Below are positions 24,232-34,019 of a DNA stretch of 64,000 nt, one piece after another. A model generated the notes under the pieces. It searched no databases. It saw nothing but the letters and a program-made list of their open reading frames with translations, and was not told where the DNA came from. The number at the start of each line of letters is the position of its first letter. Position 1 is the stretch's first letter. Source of the stretch: Halomicrobium salinisoli (GTDB lineage Archaea; Halobacteriota; Halobacteria; Halobacteriales; Haloarculaceae); NCBI RefSeq assembly GCF_020405185.1, contig NZ_CP084463.1, positions 2,666,001-2,730,000 of the forward strand. The letters run 5' to 3'. A program made the position numbers and the translations under genes.

Positions 24232-25323
24232 ATGGTCAAAGTACTTCACCTTATCACCCGCTACCTGGACGGCGGCGCAGAAGTGACCACCCGGAATACC
24301 CTTCGCTCTCTCGCAGAGGCAGACGAGGAGTACGATCTCTATCTGGGAACTGGTCACGAACACGACGAGAAAAACCTGAAAAAGCTCGAAAGCGAGGGGA
24401 TTACGACTACTGTGTTTCCTTTGATACGTCACTACAACCCGGTTACCGCTGTCCTCGCTGTCCTGACGGTGGCGCGATATCTGCGGCGCGAGGAGGTCGA
24501 CGTTCTACACACCCACAGCACCGAAGCCGGGATAATCGGACGCCTTGCCGCTTTCGTCGCACGAACACCGGTCGTCGTCCACGAAGTTCACGGCGATCCG
24601 GTTACGGACGACCGCAACCCCGTTCTCAACGCCTTTCTACGGACGATGGAGCGGCAATGTGCGAGAGTCGCCGACCGCCTCGTAGTGAAGGCTGACCGAA
24701 TCCGAGAACTATATCTCGATCGAGGGATCGGCCGACCGGAACAATACGAACGCATTTACCACGGTGTCGATCTGAGCCGTTTCGACGAAACCGCGACACA
24801 CGACTCGAAGCGGATTCTGTTCGTCGGGCGCCTCGAGAGAGGAAAGGGACTCTTCGATCTGTTAGAAGCGTTCGAATCCGTGGACGACGCCAAATTACTA
24901 ATTGCCGGTACCGGGGCGTTGTACGAGCCGTTAGCGGACGCGGTCAGAGATCAGGAACTGGAAGCAGAACTACTCGGATACTGCGACGACGTACCGTCGC
25001 TGATGGCGAGTGCCGACGTGTTCGTACTACCGTCGTACCGGGAGGGGACGCCCCGAGTCATCACAGAAGCGATGGCAGCTGGTTTGCCGGTCGTCGCGAC
25101 GGACATTGCCGGAATTCCGGAACAGGTTCGAGACGGTGAAACGGGATATCTGGTGGAACCTGGAGACGTTCGCTCGCTCTCCGATCACCTGGAAGAGCTT
25201 TTAGACGATCCGCAAAAACGAACACAGTTTGGGCGGGCCGGGCGTGAACGGGTTACTCGGTTCGCTCTGGAAACCGCACAGGAACGGTACCGAAAGCTGT
25301 ATCGCGTGCTCACGGGACCGTAA
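24232..25323 (+). CDS. Glycosyltransferase family 4 (GT-B)
   Basis: 363 residues. N-terminal MVKVLHLITRYLDGGAEVTT shows the Gly-rich acceptor loop of GT4. The C-terminal donor domain has ILFVGRLERGKGLFDLLEAF and the E-x7-E signature in SYREGTPRVITEAMAAGLPV followed by VATDIAGIPEQV. It is cytoplasmic, retaining, and probably extends a lipid-linked glycan. The start at 24232 removes four unlikely upstream residues. Its 3' end faces the phosphodiesterase-like gene at 25339, 15 bases away. Donor and acceptor cannot be read from sequence. Confidence 0.9.
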   Translation: MVKVLHLITRYLDGGAEVTTRNTLRSLAEADEEYDLYLGTGHEHDEKNLKKLESEGITTTVFPLIRHYNPVTAVLAVLTVARYLRREEVDVLHTHSTEAGIIGRLAAFVARTPVVVHEVHGDPVTDDRNPVLNAFLRTMERQCARVADRLVVKADRIRELYLDRGIGRPEQYERIYHGVDLSRFDETATHDSKRILFVGRLERGKGLFDLLEAFESVDDAKLLIAGTGALYEPLADAVRDQELEAELLGYCDDVPSLMASADVFVLPSYREGTPRVITEAMAAGLPVVATDIAGIPEQVRDGETGYLVEPGDVRSLSDHLEELLDDPQKRTQFGRAGRERVTRFALETAQERYRKLYRVLTGP

Positions 25324-25338
25324 CCGAGGCCGGTCGGC

Positions 25339-26925
25339 TTAGATGTATCCGAGGTCCTCGAGGCGCTCCCGCACCTCGTCACTGTCCTGCGTTTCTCCGC
25401 TGTCCTCTCGTCGACCGACAAGGGATGCGAGTGGGGCCGTTTCGACCTCAAACTGGCGTTCGAAGGCCTCCGATATCGGTGAACCGTCCATCACCTCGGG
25501 GACGGGAAGGGACTGGAGGGCCAGTAACGTCGGGGCGATATCGAGGAGAGACCGCGTATCTCCGTCGCCAGACGCGACGCCAGGGCCGGAGAGAAGATAG
25601 ATCCCCTCGTGACGGTGACCACCGCTACGCGGCGGGGACGGCGGTTCGTTGACGAAGACGGAATCGTGTGTCGAGGGACGCGGGTCGACAGCGTATTCGA
25701 GCCCTTCGACCTCGAAGAGGATATCGGGAGCGAGGTCGACGTTCGGACCGCTGTAGAGGTCCTCCGGTGAATAGATGTCAACTGTGAGACCCTGGTCCTC
25801 ACAGAGATGGCGAAGTTCTTCGACGACCCGAGCGCGGTCGCTCGGATCGTCGGAGAGCATGTATATCAGGCCCGTCGTAAAGCCCTGTTCTGATGCAAAG
25901 GCGACGCTTCTGTCCTGATCAATCTCGTCGAGGGGCGATCCACGGACTGAACGGCCGATACGTGACGCCAGATCGCTCAGTACGGGCACCACCGAGACGA
26001 TCGGTTCGATAGCGTTCCGCAGGTACGGGAAGTATCTGGTCCTGAGTTTCCCGATGGGAGAGAGCGTCTTCGGCGTCTTGAACCCGGCGTCTTCCATCCA
26101 TTCGTTAGAGTACAGCGTCCCGTTTACCGGACCGAACCCGTGGTCAGAGACGATCAGGAGCGTGGCGCCCTCGTCTTCTGCGATCGAGGCGACTTTCCCG
26201 ACAGTTTCGTCTACCCGCTCGAACAGGTGCGCGAGTGCGTCGGAGTATTCGGAAGACTCGTACAACACGTGGTCGGCGTCGTGGTATCTCCAGAAGTAGT
26301 GCTGGGCCCAGTCAGTGGCGCTGACCACGCCGAAGAACACGTCTGGATCTTTCTCTCTGAGAAGGTATTCGATAGCGGCCTCCCGCTTCTCGACGATGCG
26401 GTGGAGATCCCGCTCGAGGGCACCGGGCCTGTTCGCGTACTTCGGATCTGCGTACGGTACCTTTAGTTCGTACCCGTCGGTGACTTCGTCGAGTTCATTC
26501 TGGAGAGAAGCGGGGCTAGTGATAGTCGCGTCTTCAGGCGCCCCAAACCCGCTGACCATGAAGCCGTCCACGTCGTACGTGGGATACAGCATCGGGAAGT
26601 TGAATACGCCCGTAGAGAGACCGGCAGCGTCGAGTACGTCCCAGAAACTCTGTCCCTTGAAGTCATCAGCGCCCATGGTATCGAAATCGAACGACTCGGG
26701 ATCGGTCCGATTGAGGAAGTAAAACACCCCCGTCTTTCCCGGATTCTGCCCAGTCGCCATAGAGAGCCACGCTGGCGCCGTGATCGGGGGAAACGTGCTT
26801 TCGAGAGTCCCTCTGTAACCGCCCTCGAGTACGGATTCAAGGTTCGGGAGCTGCCCCTCTTGGATCAACGGATCGAGCAGTTCCCACGTCGCACCGTCGA
26901 GCCCGAGGACAATCGTCTCGGTCAT
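25339..26925 (-). CDS. Alkaline-phosphatase-superfamily phosphodiesterase (NPP-like)
   Basis: 528 residues, no signal peptide. Metal-binding and nucleophile motifs of the type I phosphodiesterase/nucleotide pyrophosphatase family: VLGLDGATWELLDP, nucleophile Thr49 in FPPITAPAWLSMATGQNPG, SATDWAQHYFW and IVSDHGFGP, and SGGHRHEGIYLLSGPGV. The family hydrolyses or transfers phosphodiester or phosphoryl groups; some archaeal and bacterial members sit in glycan loci. It ends in ERLEDLGYI, a tail shared with three sulfatase-like proteins in this window. It is divergent from the GT4 gene at 27036. Likely substrate: a phosphorylated glycan or lipid intermediate (inference). Confidence 0.85.
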   Translation of the reverse strand: MTETIVLGLDGATWELLDPLIQEGQLPNLESVLEGGYRGTLESTFPPITAPAWLSMATGQNPGKTGVFYFLNRTDPESFDFDTMGADDFKGQSFWDVLDAAGLSTGVFNFPMLYPTYDVDGFMVSGFGAPEDATITSPASLQNELDEVTDGYELKVPYADPKYANRPGALERDLHRIVEKREAAIEYLLREKDPDVFFGVVSATDWAQHYFWRYHDADHVLYESSEYSDALAHLFERVDETVGKVASIAEDEGATLLIVSDHGFGPVNGTLYSNEWMEDAGFKTPKTLSPIGKLRTRYFPYLRNAIEPIVSVVPVLSDLASRIGRSVRGSPLDEIDQDRSVAFASEQGFTTGLIYMLSDDPSDRARVVEELRHLCEDQGLTVDIYSPEDLYSGPNVDLAPDILFEVEGLEYAVDPRPSTHDSVFVNEPPSPPRSGGHRHEGIYLLSGPGVASGDGDTRSLLDIAPTLLALQSLPVPEVMDGSPISEAFERQFEVETAPLASLVGRREDSGETQDSDEVRERLEDLGYI

Positions 26926-27035
26926 TGCCTACGTTGCTCGGTTCCGGAATGTATATCTTTGTCGCTTGGATAAACTGGCAGACGACCCCGCATGGAGAGC
27001 AAACGAGATCCCCAGAATCACGTCGGGGATTGACA

Positions 27036-28148
27036 ATGACTGAGGACGCTATCGACGTACTCGTCTTTCTGAACGAGGCCAGTGAATCATCAATTCCCCT
27101 TCAGGTCGCGTCGGATATTCAGGAACCCGACGTCGACGTACACGTGTGCTCTTTTTTCGAACCCGACGACAACACCTTCGGAGTGGACGTCGAGTGGTTG
27201 GGTGCGAGGTCGCAGTTCGATCCACTGGCCTACTATCGACTCGTCAAGTTCGTGCGTACCATCGACCCGGATGTCGTCCATATCCATCCGAACGCCTCGG
27301 GGTCCGTCGCTCGCGTCCTTCTCTCGGCAGTCGGACCGGCCCTCGTTTCGACGGAACACAACGTCCACGATCACTTCGGGCGGTTGAAGCGCGTCGTCAA
27401 CGGGATCACGAATCCGTTGAACGACGTGGTCGTGGCGAACTCGGAGACGACGAGAGACAGCCTCAGCGGCTGGGAGTCCGCGTTGCTGTCACTGACGAAC
27501 ACCCCGGTTCAGGTCATCCACAACGGCGTCGACATCGAAGCGATCACGGCGGCAAGCAACCAGGCGACGGTCTCGTCGCTCCCGGACGGGTTCCTCGTCG
27601 GGACGGCCGGTCGCCTCGTCCCCCAGAAAAACCAGTCTGCGCTCGTGCGGGCAGCCGCTCCGCTCCTCCGGGACCGGGACGACTCCGCTCTCGTGATCGT
27701 CGGTGACGGACCGCTCCGGGCTGAACTGGAGGCAGTCGCCGCCGAGCTGGGAATCAGTGACCAGACGCACTTCCTCGGATACCTCCCGGAGCGAACGGAC
27801 GTGTACGCCGTCATGGACGAGCTCGACGTCTTCGTCTTCCCGTCCCAGTACGAGGGGTTCGGCGTCGCGATCGCCGAGGCGATGGCACTCGGGACGCCCG
27901 TCGTGGCCAACGACATCCCGATCCTTCGCGAGGTCGTCGGCGACGCGGGCGTTTTCCTCGACGTCAGTGATACAGCAGCGTTCGCAGCGGCTCTCACCGA
28001 TCTCGCGGAGAACGACTGTCGCAGGACGGAACTTGCGAGACGCGGCTCCGAACGTATCGAACGACGGTTCAGTCTGGAGCGGACAGTCGAAGAGCACGTA
28101 CGGATGTATCGGCGAATCGCCCGGGGCGACGGCACGGAGTTCACATGA
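27036..28148 (+). CDS. Glycosyltransferase family 4 (GT-B)
   Basis: 370 residues. Acceptor-domain end STEHNVHDHFG, donor-domain markers VIHNGVDIEAI, FLVGTAGRLVPQKNQSALVR and the E-x7-E pattern in PSQYEGFGVAIAEAMALGTP followed by VVANDIPILREVV. GT4 enzymes retain anomeric configuration and use nucleotide sugars. The open frame extends to 26925, but MTEDAIDVLVFLNEA at 27036 is the natural start. It overlaps the O-antigen-ligase-like gene by four bases (ATGA), so assembly and polymerisation or ligation genes are co-expressed. Confidence 0.9.
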   Translation: MTEDAIDVLVFLNEASESSIPLQVASDIQEPDVDVHVCSFFEPDDNTFGVDVEWLGARSQFDPLAYYRLVKFVRTIDPDVVHIHPNASGSVARVLLSAVGPALVSTEHNVHDHFGRLKRVVNGITNPLNDVVVANSETTRDSLSGWESALLSLTNTPVQVIHNGVDIEAITAASNQATVSSLPDGFLVGTAGRLVPQKNQSALVRAAAPLLRDRDDSALVIVGDGPLRAELEAVAAELGISDQTHFLGYLPERTDVYAVMDELDVFVFPSQYEGFGVAIAEAMALGTPVVANDIPILREVVGDAGVFLDVSDTAAFAAALTDLAENDCRRTELARRGSERIERRFSLERTVEEHVRMYRRIARGDGTEFT

Positions 28149-29425
28149 ATCTCCTGCGCCGACAGAAAGCCGACACGACCCAGTCTGTTCGCGACAGCGT
28201 ACCAGTCCTCGCAGCAGTCGGACTGTTGGTCGTCGCCAGTGCGATACCGTACACGAGCTATCTGCCCTTCGGGCTCGCCTACGGGAGCGTGGTTCTGGCG
28301 TACGCTGTTCTTGTTGGGACAGCGCTGATCTGCACTCGCGAGACGCTCCTCGTGGCCCCGAAGTGGGCCGTCGCGCTAATCGGAACGATCTGGACTATTT
28401 ACCTCGGTCACCTCTTCGCGGCCGTGGCGACCGGATCGGTCACGTTCGATCTGTTCATTAGAGTCCCGGCGTTCGTGCTTCTGACGGGCATCAACGTCTT
28501 CTACGTTCCCCGCCTCGTGTCCCGGGGCGCGTTTTTCGGCATCCTGGCCCGCGTCGCGGCGGCCCTGGTCCTGATCGGTCTGCCGACACTGTTCGTCGAC
28601 AGTTACACGCTGGGGATCGTAGAGGTGACGAGCATCCGAACGGAAACAGTCCCCTTCCTGTCCATCGAGCGGCCGGCACCGAATTCGATCTTCCAGAACA
28701 AGAACGTCATGTCCTACGTCGCGATGGTCGGGTTCCTCAGTGCCTGCGGAGAACGACTCGAAACCGGGCAAGCGACCGCTGCCTTGCTCGTCGCTATCAA
28801 CGGAGTCGGACTGTACCTTGCCCACGCCCGGGCGAGCATGCTCGGGGCGGCCGCCGGACTGGTCCTGTTTGTCGCGTACACTAGCTTATCCGACCGGGCG
28901 GCTCACGCGGTCGCGATATCCGGGGGGCTGGCCTTCGTGTACGCCGTGTGTGTCATTGTGGGCGTCCTGCCCGGGCCCGCCGTACTCACGAACGTAGACA
29001 TGCACGGTCGTGCAGCCATCTGGCAGGGCGGCGTCCGATCTGTCGCTACCAGACCGCTCTTCGGGTTCGGACCGGGCGACACGGGCCAGATCATCGCTCC
29101 GTTCGTCACGTCACCGTTCGCGGGCTATGATCCGCACAACTCTTATCTCAGAGTGTTCATCGACACGGGGATTGTCGGGGGATGTGCCTACCTCGTCTTC
29201 GTCGTCAAGACGCTCTTCGCACAACTGACCTCGGTTCGGGACGCGTACGACCTGGCGACACTAGCGCTCTGTTCGGGCGTCGCGATCACGATGGTTTTCG
29301 AGGGATATACCCTGTTCGGGATCAGCATCATGTCACTGACGGGTGCTATCGCGTTCGGGTACGGCGTCAAGGCGGGCGCCTCTCCCGTCGGGGATCCCAG
29401 CCTAGAAGCGGACGACAGAACCTGA
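28145..29425 (+). CDS. O-antigen ligase / Wzy-like polymerase membrane protein
   Basis: 426 residues with about eleven or twelve transmembrane helices. The large external loop carries the family motif around FGPGDTGQII and YDPHNSYLRVFIDTGIVGG, where the conserved His of WaaL/Wzy proteins lies. In bacteria these enzymes join lipid-linked glycans to a core (ligase) or to each other (polymerase). In an archaeon without LPS, polymerisation of a repeat unit or attachment to another lipid or protein is more likely (inference). It is translationally coupled to the upstream GT4. Confidence 0.85.
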   Translation: MNLLRRQKADTTQSVRDSVPVLAAVGLLVVASAIPYTSYLPFGLAYGSVVLAYAVLVGTALICTRETLLVAPKWAVALIGTIWTIYLGHLFAAVATGSVTFDLFIRVPAFVLLTGINVFYVPRLVSRGAFFGILARVAAALVLIGLPTLFVDSYTLGIVEVTSIRTETVPFLSIERPAPNSIFQNKNVMSYVAMVGFLSACGERLETGQATAALLVAINGVGLYLAHARASMLGAAAGLVLFVAYTSLSDRAAHAVAISGGLAFVYAVCVIVGVLPGPAVLTNVDMHGRAAIWQGGVRSVATRPLFGFGPGDTGQIIAPFVTSPFAGYDPHNSYLRVFIDTGIVGGCAYLVFVVKTLFAQLTSVRDAYDLATLALCSGVAITMVFEGYTLFGISIMSLTGAIAFGYGVKAGASPVGDPSLEADDRT

Positions 29426-29955
29426 CCGGTACCCGAGATCGACGGTTCTCGAGAGCGTCTCAGCGTGTACGTGGACCGTCTCAGTAAGCCAGCGCGTGCT
29501 CACTCGGCCGGCTATCTCAGAGACGACCGGTCTACGTCCCGTCCGTCGAAAGCGCAACCGCTCTCTACCACCGGCCAGCGATCAGGTGAGACCTGACACG
29601 GCCTGCGCCGCTGCACGCGTACCGATCCCGATGACACGGCGTGCTCGTGGTCGACCACTCGCCGCCTACCCCAGCCGGATCTCTCACAGATCGTGCACGA
29701 CGCGACGTCTTCTGAGGAGCGCGACTGCAGCAGGTGTTCGACGCGGTCTCCGTGACTGGGAATCCGCAGCGGAACCGCACGGCATCGGTGTGCCACTCTA
29801 CGTAGTCGTCGTCGCCCGAGTCCCGTGTCGTGAGACCGCTGTCCGTCCACGAACGGGGGAACCACTGGGAGACTGTCGTGATACTGCACGAAGGGCTCGA
29901 AGAAGTCGCTGACATCGTGGCCGAGGACCACCTCGAGCAGTTGAGGTGCATAGAG
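29426..29955. other. 530-bp high-G+C gap without a supported gene
   Basis: Open frames of about 130-140 codons exist on both strands, but they are Arg/Ser-rich or otherwise unlike any family I know, and none shows a haloarchaeal acidic bias. It may be decayed coding sequence of a lost glycan gene or a mobile-element remnant. I see no terminal inverted repeats. Confidence 0.4.
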
Positions 29956-30852
29956 TTACGACCGGCCCGCGTACCAGCGCCTGACGAAATCGTACCCGGT
30001 TTCCCCCAAACAGGTCACGGCCAGGTAAAGCAGCGTCTTTGGCTTCGGCCGGTGGCGCAGAGACCGCAACAGGTGCGCTCTGCCCCGGTTCAGGTCGCCG
30101 CTTTTCGCGTAGCGCCGCCCGAGGGTGAAGTGATAGTTCCCCATGAAATCGCGCTCCGTTTCGGCGTCGTACTTCTCACGGTGCTTCCGATAGACCCGAA
30201 AGAGGTCCCGCTCAGAGTGTTCCACGTTGCGTGACATCCCCTCTGGGTTGTACTCTTTCAGCACCAGCGGATCGGGTACCGCCGCCGCCTCGGTCCGCTG
30301 GAGCATCCGGATGTAGAAGTCCCAGTCCTCTTGCGTCGGGAGTCCCTCGTCGAAGCCGTCGACGGCCTCGACGTCTGAGCGCCGAGCGAGCACGGCCGAC
30401 GGAGATCCGATGCTGTTCCCGGTGAGGATGCTCCGGTCGTCGGGCACTGACTCCGCTCGGCGAACGTTGGTGACCGAACCGTCGGGCCGGACGTTCTTGA
30501 TCCCGCAGAAGATCAGCCCACGTCCGGTCCGTTCGTACGCGGCGACCTGTCGTTCGAGTTTCTCCGGGAACCACTGATCGTCGTCGTCGAGGAAGGCGAC
30601 GAGATCGGAGTCTCCGACTTCGATACCCAGGTTCCGCGCCCCGGAGAGTCCCCCGTCTCCGGTCTGGTGCACGTAGGTAGTGTCGAACGGGACGTCCAGA
30701 TCAGCCACCAGCGACTCGACCGTCCGATCGTCGGAACCATCGACTACTACGATCGACTCCGGGCGTTCAGTCTGCGCTTCCACGCTCTCGATGGCCCGCT
30801 GGAGGCGGTCTCGGCGACCGAGAGTCGGGATAACGACGCTTACGCCAGTCAC
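29956..30852 (-). CDS. Glycosyltransferase family 2 (GT-A)
   Basis: 298 residues. The N-terminal GT-A core has VSVVIPTLGRRDRLQRAIES, IVVVDGSDDRTVESLV and the metal-binding DxD region AFLDDDDQWFPEKLERQV; ASP-like acceptor segment GLPTQEDWDFYIRMLQ (catalytic ED). C-terminal helices (RRYAKSGDLNRGRAHLLRSL) look TPR-like and probably organise the acceptor. An inverting cytoplasmic transferase. The start overlaps the stop of the carbamoyltransferase gene (ATGA), so the two are an operon and may act on the same sugar. Confidence 0.9.
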   Translation of the reverse strand: MTGVSVVIPTLGRRDRLQRAIESVEAQTERPESIVVVDGSDDRTVESLVADLDVPFDTTYVHQTGDGGLSGARNLGIEVGDSDLVAFLDDDDQWFPEKLERQVAAYERTGRGLIFCGIKNVRPDGSVTNVRRAESVPDDRSILTGNSIGSPSAVLARRSDVEAVDGFDEGLPTQEDWDFYIRMLQRTEAAAVPDPLVLKEYNPEGMSRNVEHSERDLFRVYRKHREKYDAETERDFMGNYHFTLGRRYAKSGDLNRGRAHLLRSLRHRPKPKTLLYLAVTCLGETGYDFVRRWYAGRS

Positions 30853-32663
30853 TGTTTCTCGACGAGATAGTCGTTCAGGACCAGGACGTCGAGCCCCATC
30901 CCGTAGAAGTCCTTGATAGCCTCGGTCGGGGTGTTCACTATCGGTTCGGCGTGGTCGTTGAAGGACGTGTTGAGGAGGACTGGCACGCCCGTGATATCCT
31001 CGAACTCCGAGAGCAGGCGGTAGTATCTGGGATTCTGATCTTCGTTGACTGTCTGTGGTCGGGTCGTGTCGTCGGCGGGATGGACGACCGCCTCTATCTC
31101 GTCTTTCCGCTCCGGATCGACGTCGAAGGTCTTTATCATAAACGGCGCAGGTTTTCCGTCGACCAGGTACTCGTCGACCGCTTCCTCGAGCATCGACGGC
31201 GCGAACGGACGCCAGCCTTCCCGGTGCTTGACGTACTCGTTCACTCGGTCCCTCGATTCAGCGGTTCGGGGGTCAGCAAGGATACTCCTGTTCCCCAGCG
31301 CGCGCGGCCCCATCTCCATCCGACCCTGGAACCAACCGACGAGGTCCCCGTCGGCGATTCGCTCGGCCACCGCTCGCTCCAGATCGTCCGGCTGCTCGTA
31401 GGAGATCTTTCGCTCTTCGAGGCACTCCTCTATCTCGTCGCTCTGATAGTCCGGTCCCCAGTAGACAGTCGTCTGGGGAGACACGTCGCTCGGGTCCTGG
31501 TCGAGATAGCCCGCACCGATCGGGACGCCGGCGTCGTTCGCCACCGGCTGGACGAAGACGTCGTCGACGTACTCCGACTCCATCACCCGCTTGTTCATCT
31601 TACAGTTCAGTGCGACGCCGCCGGCGAGACAGACGTTCGAGATGCCCAGTCTGTCGGCGTAGTGCTCGATGATGTCGACGACCGTCTCCTCGAGCAGTTG
31701 CTGGGTAACGAACGCCAGATCCTTCTCCCACTGGTCGAATTCCGACGGTCCCTTGTCCTCGATTTGTGCGTCGACCGAGGGGCCGTCCTGATCGTACAGC
31801 GTTCGGTCGCTCTCCTCGAGAGCGAACTGCTGTTCGTGGCTCGCCAGACGGCGGGGGCGACCGAACAACTCCTCCAGCCGTTTGGTCCCCCTGTACACCA
31901 GCCCGTCGGTGATTTCGGTAACGTCGTACTCGAGTCCCGTCTCGATCTGCGAGCGGAGACTCGATTCGATGTCCTCGTTGGGCCGTCCGTAGGGCGCCAG
32001 ACCCATCACCTTCCCTTCGCCGTTCTGGATGTAGAAGCCGAGGTAGGCGGTTACGATACCGTAGAGGAGCCCCAGGCTGTTCGGGTAGTCGTAGGTCCGA
32101 AGCCGCTCTAATCCCGACTGGTCCGCTCGCCAGACGACCGTCGCGTCGTTCTCGCCGCGACCGTCGATCGTGAGCACCAGCGCCTCGTCGAAGTCCGTGG
32201 GATAGAACGCGCTAGCGGCGTGGCACGCGTGGTGACGTTTGGTTTCGATCGGCGGAACCGGCGTTCCGATCTCGCTCAATCGCCCCTCGATACGCCGTGT
32301 CGGAATCAATTGGGCCCGAACCTGTGACTTGAGAATGTTCTTCACGTTCCAGATACGATGCAGGTTGTCGAGTTCGGGAGCGTAGAAGAGATAACGCTTG
32401 GAGAGCGGCCAGATCCGCTCGTACATCAGGGAGGGTTCGAACGGGACCAACACGCGGTCGAGGTCTCCCATCTCTATCTGGGCGTGCTCGAGACAGGCCT
32501 TGACGCTCTCTTTCGGGAACGTTTCGAGAGCGTGTTTCTCGCGAGTGAAGCGCTCTTCCTCGACACCGAACACGACATCGCCGTCCTCGAAGAGGACGGC
32601 ACTCTGATCGTGATGGCCGTACAGCGGCCCCATCGGCTTGATCGCGAGTTCGTATGTTGTCAT
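30849..32663 (-). CDS. NodU/CmcH-family carbamoyltransferase
   Basis: 604 residues. The N-terminal ASKHA-type catalytic domain has LYGHHDQSAVLFEDG, KRHHACHAASAFYPTDFDEA (metal-binding His) and LTIDGRGENDATVVW. The C-terminal YrdC-related domain shows GRMEMGPRALGNRSILADPR and LLNTSFNDHAEPIVNTPTEA. These enzymes use carbamoyl phosphate and ATP to put a carbamoyl group on a hydroxyl, as in Nod factors, antibiotics and glycans. ATG at 32663 is preferred over 32714. A carbamoylated sugar in the surface glycan is the straightforward inference. Confidence 0.92.
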   Translation of the reverse strand: MTTYELAIKPMGPLYGHHDQSAVLFEDGDVVFGVEEERFTREKHALETFPKESVKACLEHAQIEMGDLDRVLVPFEPSLMYERIWPLSKRYLFYAPELDNLHRIWNVKNILKSQVRAQLIPTRRIEGRLSEIGTPVPPIETKRHHACHAASAFYPTDFDEALVLTIDGRGENDATVVWRADQSGLERLRTYDYPNSLGLLYGIVTAYLGFYIQNGEGKVMGLAPYGRPNEDIESSLRSQIETGLEYDVTEITDGLVYRGTKRLEELFGRPRRLASHEQQFALEESDRTLYDQDGPSVDAQIEDKGPSEFDQWEKDLAFVTQQLLEETVVDIIEHYADRLGISNVCLAGGVALNCKMNKRVMESEYVDDVFVQPVANDAGVPIGAGYLDQDPSDVSPQTTVYWGPDYQSDEIEECLEERKISYEQPDDLERAVAERIADGDLVGWFQGRMEMGPRALGNRSILADPRTAESRDRVNEYVKHREGWRPFAPSMLEEAVDEYLVDGKPAPFMIKTFDVDPERKDEIEAVVHPADDTTRPQTVNEDQNPRYYRLLSEFEDITGVPVLLNTSFNDHAEPIVNTPTEAIKDFYGMGLDVLVLNDYLVEKQ

Positions 32664-32776
32664 AGATAAGTTGGGAACGTTATCCGCAGCAGGTCCTACT
32701 GTCTCGGCATACACAGGAGGCCAAATGATTTTCGATGCGGCTACCCGTTCGAGCCAGTTGGAAATCGTATATAACG

Positions 32777-33931
32777 CTAGAAAACTGCTCGCTTTCGGAG
32801 GAGATCGTACGAGAGATCCACCTCGGCGAGACGACGAGCGATACGGTCGCCCGCACCGCCGTAATCGTACGGGTTCTCACAAGAGGCGGCGCGTTCGATG
32901 GTGTCCCGGTCGGTCAGGCATCGCTCGATGGCTTCGCGAATCTCGTCGGTTTCGTGCGGGACGGAGACGACGTTATCAGCCCGTTCGCGACCCTCCTGGC
33001 GCGGACCGATGTCGACTACGGGGAGTCCGAACGACGGGGCTTCGATGATGCCACTGCTGGAGTTCCCGGCCATCACGTCAGCTGCGGCCATCAGCCCCAA
33101 GAACTCGTCTCTCGGTAGATTCTTGAACACACGGAACCGGTCGAGGGTAGTCGACTCTATCTCTTCGATCATCCGCTTGCTTCCCGCGTCGGCGTTCGGA
33201 TAGACCAGGACTCCCTGTAGGTCCACGTCAGCGAGCGCATCGAGTGTCTTTCGCATCTGTCTACCGGCCTCTTTCGGCTGTGTCGTCAAGGGATGTTGGA
33301 CGACGAGTCCGAGGGGAACGTCATCGGTCAGGTCGTGCTGTTCTGCGACAGTCTCGGGGTCGCGATATTTCTCGGCGAGGACCGCATCGAGTCCCGGAGC
33401 TCCGGCAACAGTGATCCGCCACGGCTCCTCCCCGAGCTGTTCGATCCGGTCAGCACTCAACTCCGATGCGGGGAAGTGCAGGTGCGCGAACTTCGTCAAC
33501 GCGTGTCTGATGCTGTCGTCGATCACTGCGCCTTGCATCACGTCGCCGCCGTGGATGTGTGCGACGGGGATATTCATGTGCGCGGCAGCGACACCGGCAG
33601 CGAACGCCTCGTACCGATCACCCAACACCAGGACAATGTCGGGGTCGAGCAGATCGAATCCGTCCGCGAAACTGGAGACACCGATACCGAGGGACTTCGC
33701 CATCGCCGTCCGCGAGTCGCTGTCCAGGAGGAGATTGACCCTGTGGGCGACTTCGAACCCGTCGGCCTCTATTTCGTCGACGGTGTGTCCGTGCTGTGGG
33801 GAGAGATGCGTCCCGGTCGCGACGACTTCGAGCGCGAGGTCGTCCCGTGCCTCGATGGAATCCATCACCGTTGCGAGCAGGCCGTACTCCGCCCGCGTTC
33901 CGGTCACGACGGCAACGGTTCGTGTCGACAT
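32777..33931 (-). CDS. neuC: UDP-N-acetylglucosamine 2-epimerase, hydrolysing (NeuC-like)
   Basis: 384 residues, GT-B-like fold. TRTVAVVTGTRAEYGLLATV, VLGDRYEAFAAGVAAAHMNI, VAHIHGGDVMQGAVIDDSIR and GNSSSGIIEAPSFGLPVVDI are NeuC/LegG signatures. The reaction is UDP-GlcNAc to ManNAc plus UDP, the first committed step to sialic acid (LegG acts on a 6-deoxy diamino-sugar instead). ATG at 33931 is preferred over the long upstream frame. It is divergent from neuB across 88 bp. No other legionaminic genes are seen here, so ManNAc is the simplest product. Confidence 0.9.
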   Translation of the reverse strand: MSTRTVAVVTGTRAEYGLLATVMDSIEARDDLALEVVATGTHLSPQHGHTVDEIEADGFEVAHRVNLLLDSDSRTAMAKSLGIGVSSFADGFDLLDPDIVLVLGDRYEAFAAGVAAAHMNIPVAHIHGGDVMQGAVIDDSIRHALTKFAHLHFPASELSADRIEQLGEEPWRITVAGAPGLDAVLAEKYRDPETVAEQHDLTDDVPLGLVVQHPLTTQPKEAGRQMRKTLDALADVDLQGVLVYPNADAGSKRMIEEIESTTLDRFRVFKNLPRDEFLGLMAAADVMAGNSSSGIIEAPSFGLPVVDIGPRQEGRERADNVVSVPHETDEIREAIERCLTDRDTIERAASCENPYDYGGAGDRIARRLAEVDLSYDLLRKRAVF

Positions 33932-33988
33932 GTCCCGATTGAAGGCGTGGGTTACCAAGAAGGCTGGCAACCCCGACCGATTCGTCCC

Positions 33989-33998
33989 TCTTATATCC
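33989..33998 (+). promoter_or_regulatory. TATA box of neuB
   Basis: CTTATATCC centred about 27 nt before the ATG at 34020. The spacing fits a leaderless haloarchaeal transcript and supports that start. Confidence 0.7.
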
Positions 33999-34019
33999 AC
34001 GTGTGTCCGTAGCAGTGGT

